A stretch of 37,431 nucleotides of DNA, from assembly GCA_003224175.1 (NCBI GenBank), contig QHYQ01000237.1, forward strand, positions 1 to 37,431, written 5' to 3'. The notes under the pieces were generated by a model. It saw only the letters and a list, made by a program, of their open reading frames with translations, was not told the origin of the DNA and did no database searches. Source of the stretch: Acidobacteriota bacterium. Its GTDB lineage: Bacteria > Acidobacteriota > Terriglobia > Acidiferrales > UBA7541. This document shows, in pieces, positions 1 to 9,630 of this stretch. The first letter of the stretch is position 1, and the number at the start of each line of letters is the position of its first letter. A program made the translations under genes and the position numbers.

Positions 1-550
1 CCCGGTGCATCGGTTCCGGCGTGGTGCCCTTGCGAATCTTCAGCACCTTGCCGTCCTTGGTCGGCAACACCACCGTAACGACCTGGTGCGTGCGGAGTTG
101 TGCGCGCAAGGTCCACCAGGAGGTGTGCACGCCGCGATCCAGGAAGCGCTTCTCGATGGCTACCAGCAGATGGTAAGCCATGACACAGCGAAAGATATGC
201 GTCTGCGTGCGCTTTTCCAGATGGTGGAAGAGGGGCCGCTCCAGCAACGGACTCTTCATCGCCCGAAAGGCTGCCTCCACGCGCGTGAGTAAGATGTAAG
301 TGCGCCAGATCTCCTACGCGGTCAGGTCCTGCCGGTCGGTCTTCAGCACATAGCCGCCGTCCAGTTTTTCCGCGATGCTTTTTTTCTCGCTGTCCTCTTG
401 CCAGGTTAAGGTTTGGCGCTCGGCTTCATAGTCCATGCGGTAGTAGCGGGCCACCCGCGGGTAACGCTCCTGGAGTCGGCCGATCGCTTGGTGAATCTTT
501 TTCTCCTCCCGCAACTGGCCTTTCTCGACGCGCGTAAACGCTTCTGCCAT
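1..550 (-). pseudogene. IS1634/IS4-like transposase C-terminal fragment with an internal nonsense codon, running off the left edge
   Basis: Minus-strand ORF 314-550 (…IGRLQERYPRVARYYRMDYEAE…DGGYVLKTDRQDLTA*) continues in the same frame after a TAG as EIWRTYILLTRVEAAFRAMKSPLLERPLFHHLEKRTQTHIFRCVMAYHLLVAIEKR…, which is typical transposase C-terminal sequence. Confidence 0.8.
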
Positions 551-724
551 TCCTTAAGCATCGGCGGACGCACTCGTACTCTCCCGTCTGGCTAGAGTTC
601 GAAAAATGGTCGAAATCGTCCGGTTGTCGAAGGCCGTATTCTTGATTGAGCACCTGTTTGAGCCTATGTCACGTCCATCGCGGCAGTCCTAGATTCCTCC
701 GGTACCCTCCGCTACCATGATTTC

Positions 725-2689
725 ATGTTCCGTCGGTTGCGCAGAGAGCCCCGCGAGGACGATGCCGTCGTCTTCCTCATACTGATCTTGATGGCGGCCC
801 TGCCCTACCTCAATACGCTCGCCAACAGCTTCGTCTATGACGACCGGCAACAAATTCTGGAAAATCCTTATGTCCATAACTTTAAGTATCTGGGCAGGGT
901 TTTCGGGAGCAACGTCTGGAGTTTTCAAGGCGCGCAAGGAATCAGCAACTACTATCGGCCGCTGATGACTTTCGCCTACCTGATCGGCTACAAAATCTTC
1001 GGCCCGCTGGCCTTCAGCTTCCATCTCATGAATTTGGTCCTGCACGTAGCAATCGTGTTGCTGCTCTTCATCGTAACCGAACATCTTTTCCAAGATCGCC
1101 TGCTCTCGCTGATCACCGGCGGACTTTTCGCCCTGCACCCGATTCACACCGAATCCGTCGCCTGGATTGCGGGGATCACGGATCTCGAGCTGAGTTTCTT
1201 CTTCCTTCTGACATTTCTGCTTTATCTACGTCTCGCGGATACAGGCCGGGAAACCACTCCACCAGCGCTATCTTACGTTGCGATGCTCCTAGTCTATTGC
1301 CTCGCCCTTCTCTCCAAGGAGCAGGCCTTGGTTTTGCCGGCTCTCGCTATCGTTTACGAGCATTTCTACCGTCCCGGCCGATCGGTGGTTCCGTTTCGCA
1401 GGAAATTACGTCTTTATCTGCCCCTTTGTCTGACCGCGGTGGCATATGTTGTATTTCGGCGTTTAGCACTAGGCAGCTTCGCGCCGGCCGCCGCGCGGCG
1501 TGCGATGCCCTGGAGCTCGGTCCTGCTGAACGCTATCGCGCTCGCCGGCTCCTATGTGGGGAAGCTTGTCTGGCCCACGCATCTTACTGCGTTCTATGTT
1601 TTCCACGAGGTTCGTAGCCTCCGCGACCCTCGCGTTCTCGCGGGACTCTTGGCATTGGCGTTATGTGCCGGATTGTTTGTCTGGCTCTGGCACCACGCTC
1701 GCCCGATGTCATTTGCATTTCCCTGGATGGCAGCCACGCTCGCGCCCGCGCTGAATGCCCGCTGGATGCCCGCGCAGGTCTTCGCGGAGCGTTATCTCTA
1801 TCTGCCCTCAATTGGCTTCTGCTGGCTGGTCGGATGGACTGCCGCAAAGCTCTGGCGCAAGGCTCAGAGCGAGCCGCGATCCGCTGGCAAGGTTCTCTTG
1901 CGGCAGGGCGTCGCGCTTGGTCTGATGGTCGTCGGCTGCCTCTACGCCATCCTCACGGTTGAACGGAATCGCGACTGGCGCACAGACGAGGTCCTTTATC
2001 TTCGCACCCTCGAAACGCAACCCGACGCGCAGTTGATCCACACTAACCTCGGGGTGCTCTATTCGGACCGGGGCGATTGGGCGGCTGCGGAACGCGAATG
2101 GACTGTCGCCATGGGTCCCGGCCGGCCTTATGCCCCGACTCTGAATAATCTGGGCCTGCTGCGCAAGAATCAAAAGCGTTACAGCGAGGCCGCCGATCTC
2201 TTCGCTCAGGCCATTCATTCTCAACCGAAATATATGGAACCTCACAGGCACCTCGCCGAAATGTATGAGGAAATGGGCTGCATAGCCGACGCCGATCGCG
2301 AATTCCGGCAAGCCGTCTCTTTGGCGCCGCTGGACACCAAGGCGCACAACAGCTACGGCCATTTCCTTCTGCAACAGGGACGCATCTCCGAGGCGCGCGA
2401 GCAATTTGCGCGTTCGGCCGAGGCGGATGCCAATGCGGAGGCCTACGATAATCTCGGTGATCTGGATCTGGCTGCAGGCGATCCGCAAAAGGCGCGCGCG
2501 GACTATCAAGCCGCGCTGGTTTTGAATCAGATCGACAATCATGCAGATTTTGGTCTCGCGATGATAGATGAGCGGCAAGGCCGGATCGCAGACGCCCTTC
2601 GTGAGTACCGCGCCGGACTCGAAACCGATCCTCGAAACGCGATCGCACTCGCCGCCCTGCAACGTCTCTCCGGGCGCACGTCTCAATAA
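725..2689 (+). CDS. Multi-pass membrane protein with C-terminal TPR repeats (TMTC/O-mannosyltransferase-like architecture)
   Basis: 654 aa ORF; hydrophobic N-terminal two thirds with a 'FVYDDRQQILENPYV' motif typical of TPR membrane glycosyltransferase-like proteins; C-terminal repeats such as 'PTLNNLGLLRKNQKRYSEAADLFAQAI'. Confidence 0.8.
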   Translation: MFRRLRREPREDDAVVFLILILMAALPYLNTLANSFVYDDRQQILENPYVHNFKYLGRVFGSNVWSFQGAQGISNYYRPLMTFAYLIGYKIFGPLAFSFHLMNLVLHVAIVLLLFIVTEHLFQDRLLSLITGGLFALHPIHTESVAWIAGITDLELSFFFLLTFLLYLRLADTGRETTPPALSYVAMLLVYCLALLSKEQALVLPALAIVYEHFYRPGRSVVPFRRKLRLYLPLCLTAVAYVVFRRLALGSFAPAAARRAMPWSSVLLNAIALAGSYVGKLVWPTHLTAFYVFHEVRSLRDPRVLAGLLALALCAGLFVWLWHHARPMSFAFPWMAATLAPALNARWMPAQVFAERYLYLPSIGFCWLVGWTAAKLWRKAQSEPRSAGKVLLRQGVALGLMVVGCLYAILTVERNRDWRTDEVLYLRTLETQPDAQLIHTNLGVLYSDRGDWAAAEREWTVAMGPGRPYAPTLNNLGLLRKNQKRYSEAADLFAQAIHSQPKYMEPHRHLAEMYEEMGCIADADREFRQAVSLAPLDTKAHNSYGHFLLQQGRISEAREQFARSAEADANAEAYDNLGDLDLAAGDPQKARADYQAALVLNQIDNHADFGLAMIDERQGRIADALREYRAGLETDPRNAIALAALQRLSGRTSQ

Positions 2690-2701
2690 GACCTTTCGAT
2701 A

Positions 2702-3025
2702 ATGGACGATGCGGAGCGCCATCTGCCGATCGCGGAAATTGAGCGCTGGCTCCTCGCAGCGCTTTGCGCCCCAGCGCCCGATCGCCAAACGCGCGCCGAA
2801 ATCCTCGAACGCCTCGCCGCGCATACATTTGCCATTCCCGATCACGAAGTGATCTTTCGAGCGCTAGTGAAAATGCCTCACGCCACCGCCAAACACATCC
2901 GAGAGACGCTCAGTGCGCGTCTCACGCGACTGGGTTTTCCTGATATTGACGTCGAGCCAATATTTGGGCTTGCGCCCCCATCCGCAGAGAAAATTAGAAC
3001 GCTCTTGCATCTGCTCGGCCGCTAG
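2702..3025 (+). CDS. Hypothetical protein, 107 aa
   Basis: ORF closely following the TPR gene on the same strand; no family recognised. Confidence 0.45.
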   Translation: MDDAERHLPIAEIERWLLAALCAPAPDRQTRAEILERLAAHTFAIPDHEVIFRALVKMPHATAKHIRETLSARLTRLGFPDIDVEPIFGLAPPSAEKIRTLLHLLGR

Positions 3026-3104
3026 TCTCTGCATTTCGCGTAGACAATGCGAAGCCTCCATGGTTACGCTCGTGGAAAATGCGGGCTAGACTATCGCCCG
3101 AGTT

Positions 3105-5957
3105 ATGTCCCTCACCGCTCATTCGAACGCCCTTCGGCTCGCTTTGCTCATGCTCAGCGTTTTTTCTTCGGCCTCTTCGTTCGCGCAAATCGCGACTGGA
3201 AGCATCACCGGAAAGCTTCGCGATGCTGAGCGACAGCCCGTGAAGACGTCGGTCATGATTTCCTCTGGACTGGGATTCCGAGCCGAAGTGGATACGGATA
3301 CGCAGGGTAGATTTCTTCTTACCCTGCCTTATGGACGCTACGACCTAGCGGTCCAGGATCGCCGTGTTTCTACATCCTCGGCCGTCTCGATCCAGATCGA
3401 GCCTCTGCAGAATCAGGAAATCAGCCTCGTCACCGACACTTCTGGAAAAATTCGCATCGAAACGGTGCCGAGCGAGAATGCCGGCGTATGGGCTGGGTCT
3501 CCAAAACAGGAACCCTATGCCGAGGCATTCACTTTTTCTGGCATGACGCTCAGCCGCGAACCGGCAACGGCTGCCCAGCCGCTTAACCTTGCCGGCCTCG
3601 GCGACAATCGGCTGGCCTGGCAGTCCCAACGTGGATTTTCCTGGACCGGCACGCAATTCAAGTTAATGGGAATGGACGCAACCGACTCGTTTCAGCCCGG
3701 CCTGCCGGTGATCCTGCCGGATGTGAGTTCGCTCGACGAAATCGTCACACGATCGGGCTTTGCGCAGACAACGTCGACCGCCTATGCCAGTGAGTTAGGC
3801 TTCTTCCCTTCCCAGCCGATCGCCTCGTGGCACGGCGATCTTTCCACCAGCGACACGGGCGGGGCACTTGCTTGGAAAAACCTTCCGCCGCCCATAAATC
3901 GAGGGGCCTTGCAGCAAACGGAGCAGTATCGCTGGTTTACGCGAGACGCTGTGGAAGCCGGCGGCGCATTGGCCAAATGGGCCGATCTGTTCCTCGCGGG
4001 CGCCGTGGAGTGGGGGTCGCAAACCGTCCCGATTGCCAGCCCCGCAAATAACCTGGATAGCAGGATCCTCTTCGCCGACAGCCGTCTTCGTATTCAAGCC
4101 GGAGCGCGAGATCAGTTCGATCTGCTGTATAGCGGCTCGCGCCTGGATCTATTCAATTGGGCGACACCCGCGGGACTCGAAGTTCTAGCCGGTCAGCGCA
4201 TGACCCCGTCTTTCGTTTTGCCGTACGGCTTCCAAAACGAAGGCGAAGCGGATCGGTTTAACTTCCTTCAAGTTGGATGGAGCCATATCGCGCCGGATGG
4301 GATACTCGGTGCCTTACAATTGCGCTATCAATATTCCGTAGCGCATCTCGATACGTCGCCCCTCAAGACGCTCTCACAAAGCCGCATCGAATTGCTCGGG
4401 GGCAGCATAACGGGAGCCGCGCCGCTCGCCAATCGCGCAGTCGAGACTGGGCAGCAGTTGAAGGCTTTTTGGCAGCCGACCGCTTTCCATGCCCTGAGGT
4501 TGCGGCATCAACTCGTGATCGGAGCCGGCCTCGAAAGCTCTTCGCCAACGAATCGTTTCACGACGCCATCCGATATGAACCTCGTCACGGCGAACGGTGC
4601 GCCCGCGTTTGCCGTCGAGTTCAATACTCCCGCGGACAGCCGCTCGATTATCCGAACCTCGACCTTGACCTTCGCCGACCATCTCGTTCTGGGCGACACC
4701 CTGTCCCTCGATCTCGGTGCCATTGCAGATTTTGCGCGAGGTTCCTTGCCCGAGCAGTCAAGTCCAGCCGGAGCCTTCTTTCCCGCACGCGCACTCCCTT
4801 CGCAACCCGACTTGATCCTATGGAACAACATTTCGCCGCGCGCGGGTTTTGCCTGGGTCGTGCCGCATGGCCGCGGACTCATCTTGCGCGCGACCTATTT
4901 TCGTGTTTATGTGCCCCTGGCCGACAGATATCTCGATCTCGGCAATTTCAATAGCCTCGGCGGAAGGAAATATCAGTGGATTGATCGCAATTCCGACGGA
5001 CTTTTCGAGCCGGGCGAGTTGGGTGCTCTGGTGCTGCGTTTCGGCGGGCCTTATTCTTCGATCTCGCCCTCCCTCGCACGGCCCTTCGCGGACGAATTTG
5101 ATGTGGGCGCGGAGATCAAGCCCGCACGCGGGATGGATCTGCGCATAAGCCTTTTCCGGCGTGACGATCGACGCCGCGTTGCTGCCGTGAATACGGGCAT
5201 CCCTTCCTCGGCATTTTCTCCTGTTTCCATTCTCGACCCGGGGCCGGACGGCATTCCGGGCACTTTTGACGATGAGCAGCTCACGGTCTACAAGCAGAAT
5301 CCGGCAACGTTCGGACTAGATCACTACCTCCTGACGAACCCGCCCAACTTGCGTACTTTGGACAAAGGTCTGCAAGCAGAAATTCGCGAGGAGTGGCGAA
5401 GCCTTCTTCTAAACGCCTCCTTCGTCGCAGAGCAATCCTACGGACCGACGAATCCAGGGGACGCCATCTTTGAAAATGATCCCGGCGTGGTAGGCGCGCT
5501 CTATATGGACCCGAACACGCTCGTGAACGCCAGCGGCAGAGGCGTAATGGACCGCGGTTACCTCGGGAAGCTGCAGGGAACGTATCGCTTGCCTTGGGGA
5601 ATCGAATTGGCCGGAATTGTGGATTATCTCGACGGGCTCGTTTTCGCGCGCCAGTTACTGGTAACGGGCCTGGATCAAGGGCCCATCGTGATGGACGCAA
5701 CTTCTCGGGGCACCCAATTGTTTAATCCGCTCAGCGGAAATCGCGCTGAAGGCGTCGTCAACGGCAATCTTCGCTTCGAGCGCAAATTCCGCCTTCCGGT
5801 CGGCACGCTTGAAGCGGTGCTGGATATCCTGAACGTGGCAAACAGCGGTTATAAGATTCAGGAAAGCGAAATCACCGGACCATCGTTCAATCTGCGGCGG
5901 CCGGTGGAAATTCAGCCGGCGCGATTTGCGCGCATCCAATTGCACTACGCATTCTAA
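3105..5957 (+). CDS. Carboxypeptidase-regulatory-like domain / TonB-dependent receptor-like outer membrane protein
   Basis: 950 aa; signal peptide (LALLMLSVFSSASSFAQ), then 'ATGSITGKLRDAERQPVKTSVMISS' regulatory-like domain, then a long beta-barrel-like region ending in an aromatic residue (…RIQLHYAF). Confidence 0.8.
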   Translation: MSLTAHSNALRLALLMLSVFSSASSFAQIATGSITGKLRDAERQPVKTSVMISSGLGFRAEVDTDTQGRFLLTLPYGRYDLAVQDRRVSTSSAVSIQIEPLQNQEISLVTDTSGKIRIETVPSENAGVWAGSPKQEPYAEAFTFSGMTLSREPATAAQPLNLAGLGDNRLAWQSQRGFSWTGTQFKLMGMDATDSFQPGLPVILPDVSSLDEIVTRSGFAQTTSTAYASELGFFPSQPIASWHGDLSTSDTGGALAWKNLPPPINRGALQQTEQYRWFTRDAVEAGGALAKWADLFLAGAVEWGSQTVPIASPANNLDSRILFADSRLRIQAGARDQFDLLYSGSRLDLFNWATPAGLEVLAGQRMTPSFVLPYGFQNEGEADRFNFLQVGWSHIAPDGILGALQLRYQYSVAHLDTSPLKTLSQSRIELLGGSITGAAPLANRAVETGQQLKAFWQPTAFHALRLRHQLVIGAGLESSSPTNRFTTPSDMNLVTANGAPAFAVEFNTPADSRSIIRTSTLTFADHLVLGDTLSLDLGAIADFARGSLPEQSSPAGAFFPARALPSQPDLILWNNISPRAGFAWVVPHGRGLILRATYFRVYVPLADRYLDLGNFNSLGGRKYQWIDRNSDGLFEPGELGALVLRFGGPYSSISPSLARPFADEFDVGAEIKPARGMDLRISLFRRDDRRRVAAVNTGIPSSAFSPVSILDPGPDGIPGTFDDEQLTVYKQNPATFGLDHYLLTNPPNLRTLDKGLQAEIREEWRSLLLNASFVAEQSYGPTNPGDAIFENDPGVVGALYMDPNTLVNASGRGVMDRGYLGKLQGTYRLPWGIELAGIVDYLDGLVFARQLLVTGLDQGPIVMDATSRGTQLFNPLSGNRAEGVVNGNLRFERKFRLPVGTLEAVLDILNVANSGYKIQESEITGPSFNLRRPVEIQPARFARIQLHYAF

Positions 5958-5974
5958 TTTGGGTTGGCGCCAGC

Positions 5975-6330
5975 TCAAATCATTGGCTGGCCGTCGCATT
6001 GTACGGACGTCTCGGGACGAGCTTCGGGCCAATTCAAAGCTTCGGCTAAAGTCTTCCCCAGGATCCATTCCTTATCGTCCAAAGAGAGGAAGTCGAGGGA
6101 CCTCCGGACGTGGTCAAGACAATCGGTATAGCTGTAGGTTAGTCGAGTTACGTCCGCGCCCCAGATCATTCCGTAGGCGTCGAAGATGCGTTTGAATGAA
6201 GAATAACAAGGCGCCGAGGATAACATCACAAAAACTCTGGGGTACCGAGCGAGGTCCAGCGGGCCGTCAAATCCGGCAAACGCGGCCGGTTGGGCTCCCA
6301 GACGTGAACTAGCGCATCGGTGATGAGCAT
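5975..6330 (-). pseudogene. Amidohydrolase (TIM-barrel metal-dependent hydrolase) remnant: N-terminal and C-terminal pieces joined out of frame
   Basis: N-terminal 'MLITDALVHVWEPNRP' from ATG 6330-6328; C-terminal 'LARYPRVFVMLSSAPCYSSFKRIFDAYGMIWGADVTRLTYSYTDCLDHVRRSLDFLSLDDKEWILGKTLAEALNWPE' in another frame; the central barrel is absent. Confidence 0.8.
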
Positions 6331-6472
6331 CTCTTTCTCGAAAGGCGCGGCGATCTCCTCCACGGCGCACTCGCAACGCAAGCCGACGTTCGCCGCGACG
6401 CGCGGGATGCACTGCTTGCCACGAAATGAGGCGGTGAGTATTCTAGCACCCGTTCCCGACGGAACCACTCGC

Positions 6473-7417
6473 GTGCCTCCCCTAGCGATCGCCATCGGCA
6501 ATTACGGGCTTACCAAGCCTTTGAAGGATGGAAACGTTTGCGGCAGTGATTTGAAACTCGAATACATTCAAGTCGAGCCCATCGTCGCAGCGATGCGCCG
6601 CATGGTGAGGGGTCTCGAATTCGATATTTGTGAGATGGCCTTCACCACGTATCTTTGCGCCAAGGCCTGCGGCAAGCCGATTACCGCCATCCCCGTGTTC
6701 CTTACAAGAAATTTCCACCACTGGGCCATTTTCTACAATGTGAATTCGGGAATTACGAAGCCCAAGGATCTGGAAGGCCGCACCGTGGGTGTCAATCGCG
6801 GCTACACGGTCACGACGGGCCTTTGGGCGAGGGGAATTCTGCAGACGGAATATGGCGTCGACCTGAACAAGGTTACCTGGGCTCCGACCGACGACGAGCA
6901 CGTCGCAGAATACAAAGCCCCGGCGAATGTGGACCATTCGTATCGTGGAAAGCCGATTGCAGAGTTATTGCTTTCTGGCAAGATTGCCGCAGCGGTGGGG
7001 GACGTGCGTGTGAATTCGCCCGATATCCAGCCGCTCATCCCGGACGCTCGCAATGCGGGCTTCGCCTATTTCCGCAAAACCGGTGTGTACCCCATCAATC
7101 ATGGGCTCGTAGTAAAAGATTCCCTCCTCGAAGCTGCGCCTCGATTGGCCTGTGAACTCTTCCGTGCGTTTCAGGCGGCCAAAAAAATTTACCTGGCCCA
7201 ATTGGACACCGGCAAGAATCTTTCTCCCGCAGACGAAGCGGCCATCTCACTCAAGCGGGTCGTCGGAGACCCATTTCCCTTCGGGATTAGTGATCGAAAA
7301 GGGGCCAATCGGAAAGCTGTCGAGACGATCGTGCAATTCGCCGTCGATCAACAAGTGATTCCGAAGAAGTTTGGCACCGAAGAGCTTTTCGCTCAGGATA
7401 CACTGAATTTGGATTAG
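6473..7417 (+). CDS. 4,5-dihydroxyphthalate decarboxylase-like / ABC-type substrate-binding-like protein
   Basis: 'LAIAIGNYGLTKPLKDG…EFDICEMAFTTYLCAKACGKPITAIPVFLTRNFHH…DLEGRTVGVNRGYTVTTGLWARGIL' pattern. The tool ORF starts at 6320; a GTG at 6473 (or 6434) fits better because the upstream part overlaps the amidohydrolase remnant. Confidence 0.75.
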   Translation: MPPLAIAIGNYGLTKPLKDGNVCGSDLKLEYIQVEPIVAAMRRMVRGLEFDICEMAFTTYLCAKACGKPITAIPVFLTRNFHHWAIFYNVNSGITKPKDLEGRTVGVNRGYTVTTGLWARGILQTEYGVDLNKVTWAPTDDEHVAEYKAPANVDHSYRGKPIAELLLSGKIAAAVGDVRVNSPDIQPLIPDARNAGFAYFRKTGVYPINHGLVVKDSLLEAAPRLACELFRAFQAAKKIYLAQLDTGKNLSPADEAAISLKRVVGDPFPFGISDRKGANRKAVETIVQFAVDQQVIPKKFGTEELFAQDTLNLD

Positions 7418-7489
7418 GGCAGGCTTTTGCCAGCGATCGAAATCTACGAGAGGTAGCCCACGGCGAGGTTGAACTGTGACTGCCTCCCC

Positions 7490-8353
7490 CTAGGCGCGCC
7501 CCGCGAGTTGGCGGCATTTCTCCAGCGCAGCGTAGCTTCGGGTCGGCGCGGCCATTAGGAAGCGATATCCTTCCTTAAGTATCCGCTCGACATTATTGGA
7601 ATCGACATGCGGGTGCCCGACAGGAACACCACACTCCTTGCAGCTCGCAACGATCTGCGCCATGGCCTCGACGACGGAAGGGTGATCGTATTGGCGCGGA
7701 AAACCGAGTTCCTGGCTCAAATCACCTTCTCCAATCAGGATCAGGCCTATGCCCGCAACATTTCGTAAGATCGCGCGAAGATTGGCGATTCCCTGGGTGT
7801 CCTCGATCATCAGGACAACAAGAATTTCGCCCTGCGGATTCAAAGGCCACACATCTGCCTTGCGATAGTATTCCTGCTGCGTGAGGCCCCAATAACGTGC
7901 CGCTGCCAGGGGCGCATCGCCTCTAATGCCCGCTGGCTCACTGAGCTTGGCCGTCTTTAGGCGTGGATATCGGCATGCGGCCACGGCATTGTAGGCCTGA
8001 TCTACCGTGCTGATGTGCGGCCATACGATGCCATACGCACCTAAATCGAGCGCCTGCTTGGCCAGCCATTGATTCTTTTCGTTGCCGTTTGGCGGAATGC
8101 GCACGAACGGCGTAACGCCTGGCGCGATCGAACCAGAATCAACGATCTGCCGCCTATTGATCATGTACTGAAGGCAATCTCGTAAAATTCGTGCGTCCCA
8201 CGGATTATGCTCCATCTCGAAAACAATCGCGTCGTAGCTGGAAGTGCTGAACGCCAGTGCGGAATCGATTTCTGCGTTTGTAAAGGCGGCAAAGGCTGTT
8301 TGGCCCTGCTCCAGCGCGCGGATGACGCCGTTCAGCCTTGGGAGATCAGCCAT
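7490..8353 (-). CDS. HpcH/HpaI aldolase/citrate lyase family protein
   Basis: 'VFEMEHNPWDARILRDCLQYMINRRQ…TPFVRIPPNGNEKNQWLAKQALDLGAYGIVWPHI…LILIGEGDLSQELGFP'; ATG at 8353 chosen over the tool start at 8401. Confidence 0.85.
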   Translation of the reverse strand: MADLPRLNGVIRALEQGQTAFAAFTNAEIDSALAFSTSSYDAIVFEMEHNPWDARILRDCLQYMINRRQIVDSGSIAPGVTPFVRIPPNGNEKNQWLAKQALDLGAYGIVWPHISTVDQAYNAVAACRYPRLKTAKLSEPAGIRGDAPLAAARYWGLTQQEYYRKADVWPLNPQGEILVVLMIEDTQGIANLRAILRNVAGIGLILIGEGDLSQELGFPRQYDHPSVVEAMAQIVASCKECGVPVGHPHVDSNNVERILKEGYRFLMAAPTRSYAALEKCRQLAGRA

Positions 8354-8541
8354 TCCAAGCCTCCTCCGATCGCACGGTCGATATGATGATCCCGTGCTCA
8401 TCCATAGTTAGAATAAGCGCGAGCATGCTAGCAGAGGCTCGGCAAAGCCCAAAGTCCGGCAAACCGAAGATATTTGACAACATCGTGTTCACTTCATAGC
8501 ATGCGCCTGCAGGCGAATATTTTATTGCTGCAGAGGCGATA

Positions 8542-9594
8542 ATGATTATCGATTGTCACGGGCATTACACGACGGCGCCACGGGAACTGGAAGCCTTTCG
8601 ACAGCGGCAAATCAATGGCCTCAAGGATTCTTCGCAGTCTCCTTCCGAAGCCCCGAAAATCACCGATGATCAAATTCGCACCAGCCTCGAAAACGCGCAG
8701 TTGAAATTCCAGCGGGAGCGCGGCACCGATCTCACGATCTTTTCGCCTCGTGCCATGGGCATGGGCCACCACATTGGAAACGCAGCCACCAGTCTGCAAT
8801 GGTCGCGGGTTTGCAACGATTTGATCTACAGGGTCTGCTCGCTCTATCCCGAGAATTTTGCCGGCGTCTGCCAACTGCCGCAATCACCGGGCGTTCCACC
8901 CGTCAACTGCATCACCGAATTAGCCCGCTGCGTGGAAGAGCTCGGTTTCGTCGGCTGCAACCTGAATCCGGACCCTTCGGGCGGGCATTGGAGCGATCCG
9001 CCCCTCACCGACCGCTTCTGGTACCCGCTCTACGAAAAAATGGTAGAACTGGATATCCCCGCCATGGTCCACGTCAGCGGATCCTGCAATCCGAATTTTC
9101 ACGCCACCGGCGCGCATTATCTGAACGGCGATACGACGGCTTTTATGCAGTTCCTGACGTCTGACATTTTCCAGGATTTCCCCACGCTGAAGTTCATCAT
9201 TCCTCATGGTGGCGGCGCGGTCCCCTACCATTGGGGCCGCTATCGTGGTATCGCGCAGGACTTGAAGCGCCCCCCGCTGAGAGAACTTCTCTTAAGGAAC
9301 GTCTATTTTGATACCTGCGTTTACCATCAAGCGGGCATAGACCTGCTGACCAAGGTCATTCCTATTGACAACATTCTCTTCGCTTCAGAGATGGTTGGGG
9401 CGGTAAAAAGCATCGATCCCGAGACGGGCCATTATTTCGATGATACGAAGCGCTACATCGAGGCCGTTCCCTGGCTGCGCGAAGAAGATAAGCGCAAGAT
9501 CTATGAAGGCAATGCACGAAATGTGTACAGCCGATTAGAGGCCCGATTAAAAGCCACGCCCTCGGTCAGCAAGGCCAATCGCGCGCCCTTGTGA
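8542..9594 (+). CDS. Amidohydrolase family 2, LigJ-like (4-oxalomesaconate hydratase-like)
   Basis: N-terminus 'MIIDCHGHYTTAPRELEAFRQRQINGL', 'NLNPDPSGGHWSDPPLTDRFWYPLYEKMVELDIPAMVHVS', 'FIIPHGGGAVPYHWGRYRG', 'NILFASEMVGAV'. Ends with a normal TGA stop. Confidence 0.8.
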   Translation: MIIDCHGHYTTAPRELEAFRQRQINGLKDSSQSPSEAPKITDDQIRTSLENAQLKFQRERGTDLTIFSPRAMGMGHHIGNAATSLQWSRVCNDLIYRVCSLYPENFAGVCQLPQSPGVPPVNCITELARCVEELGFVGCNLNPDPSGGHWSDPPLTDRFWYPLYEKMVELDIPAMVHVSGSCNPNFHATGAHYLNGDTTAFMQFLTSDIFQDFPTLKFIIPHGGGAVPYHWGRYRGIAQDLKRPPLRELLLRNVYFDTCVYHQAGIDLLTKVIPIDNILFASEMVGAVKSIDPETGHYFDDTKRYIEAVPWLREEDKRKIYEGNARNVYSRLEARLKATPSVSKANRAPL

Positions 9595-9630
9595 TATCCA
9601 ACGGGGGTGTTCGTTTAGCTGGTAGGAGCC

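Noticed and set aside
1808-2845. 345-aa minus-strand ORF opposite the TPR gene
   Set aside because: Antisense to a well-supported CDS; no recognisable domain; expected in GC-rich DNA.
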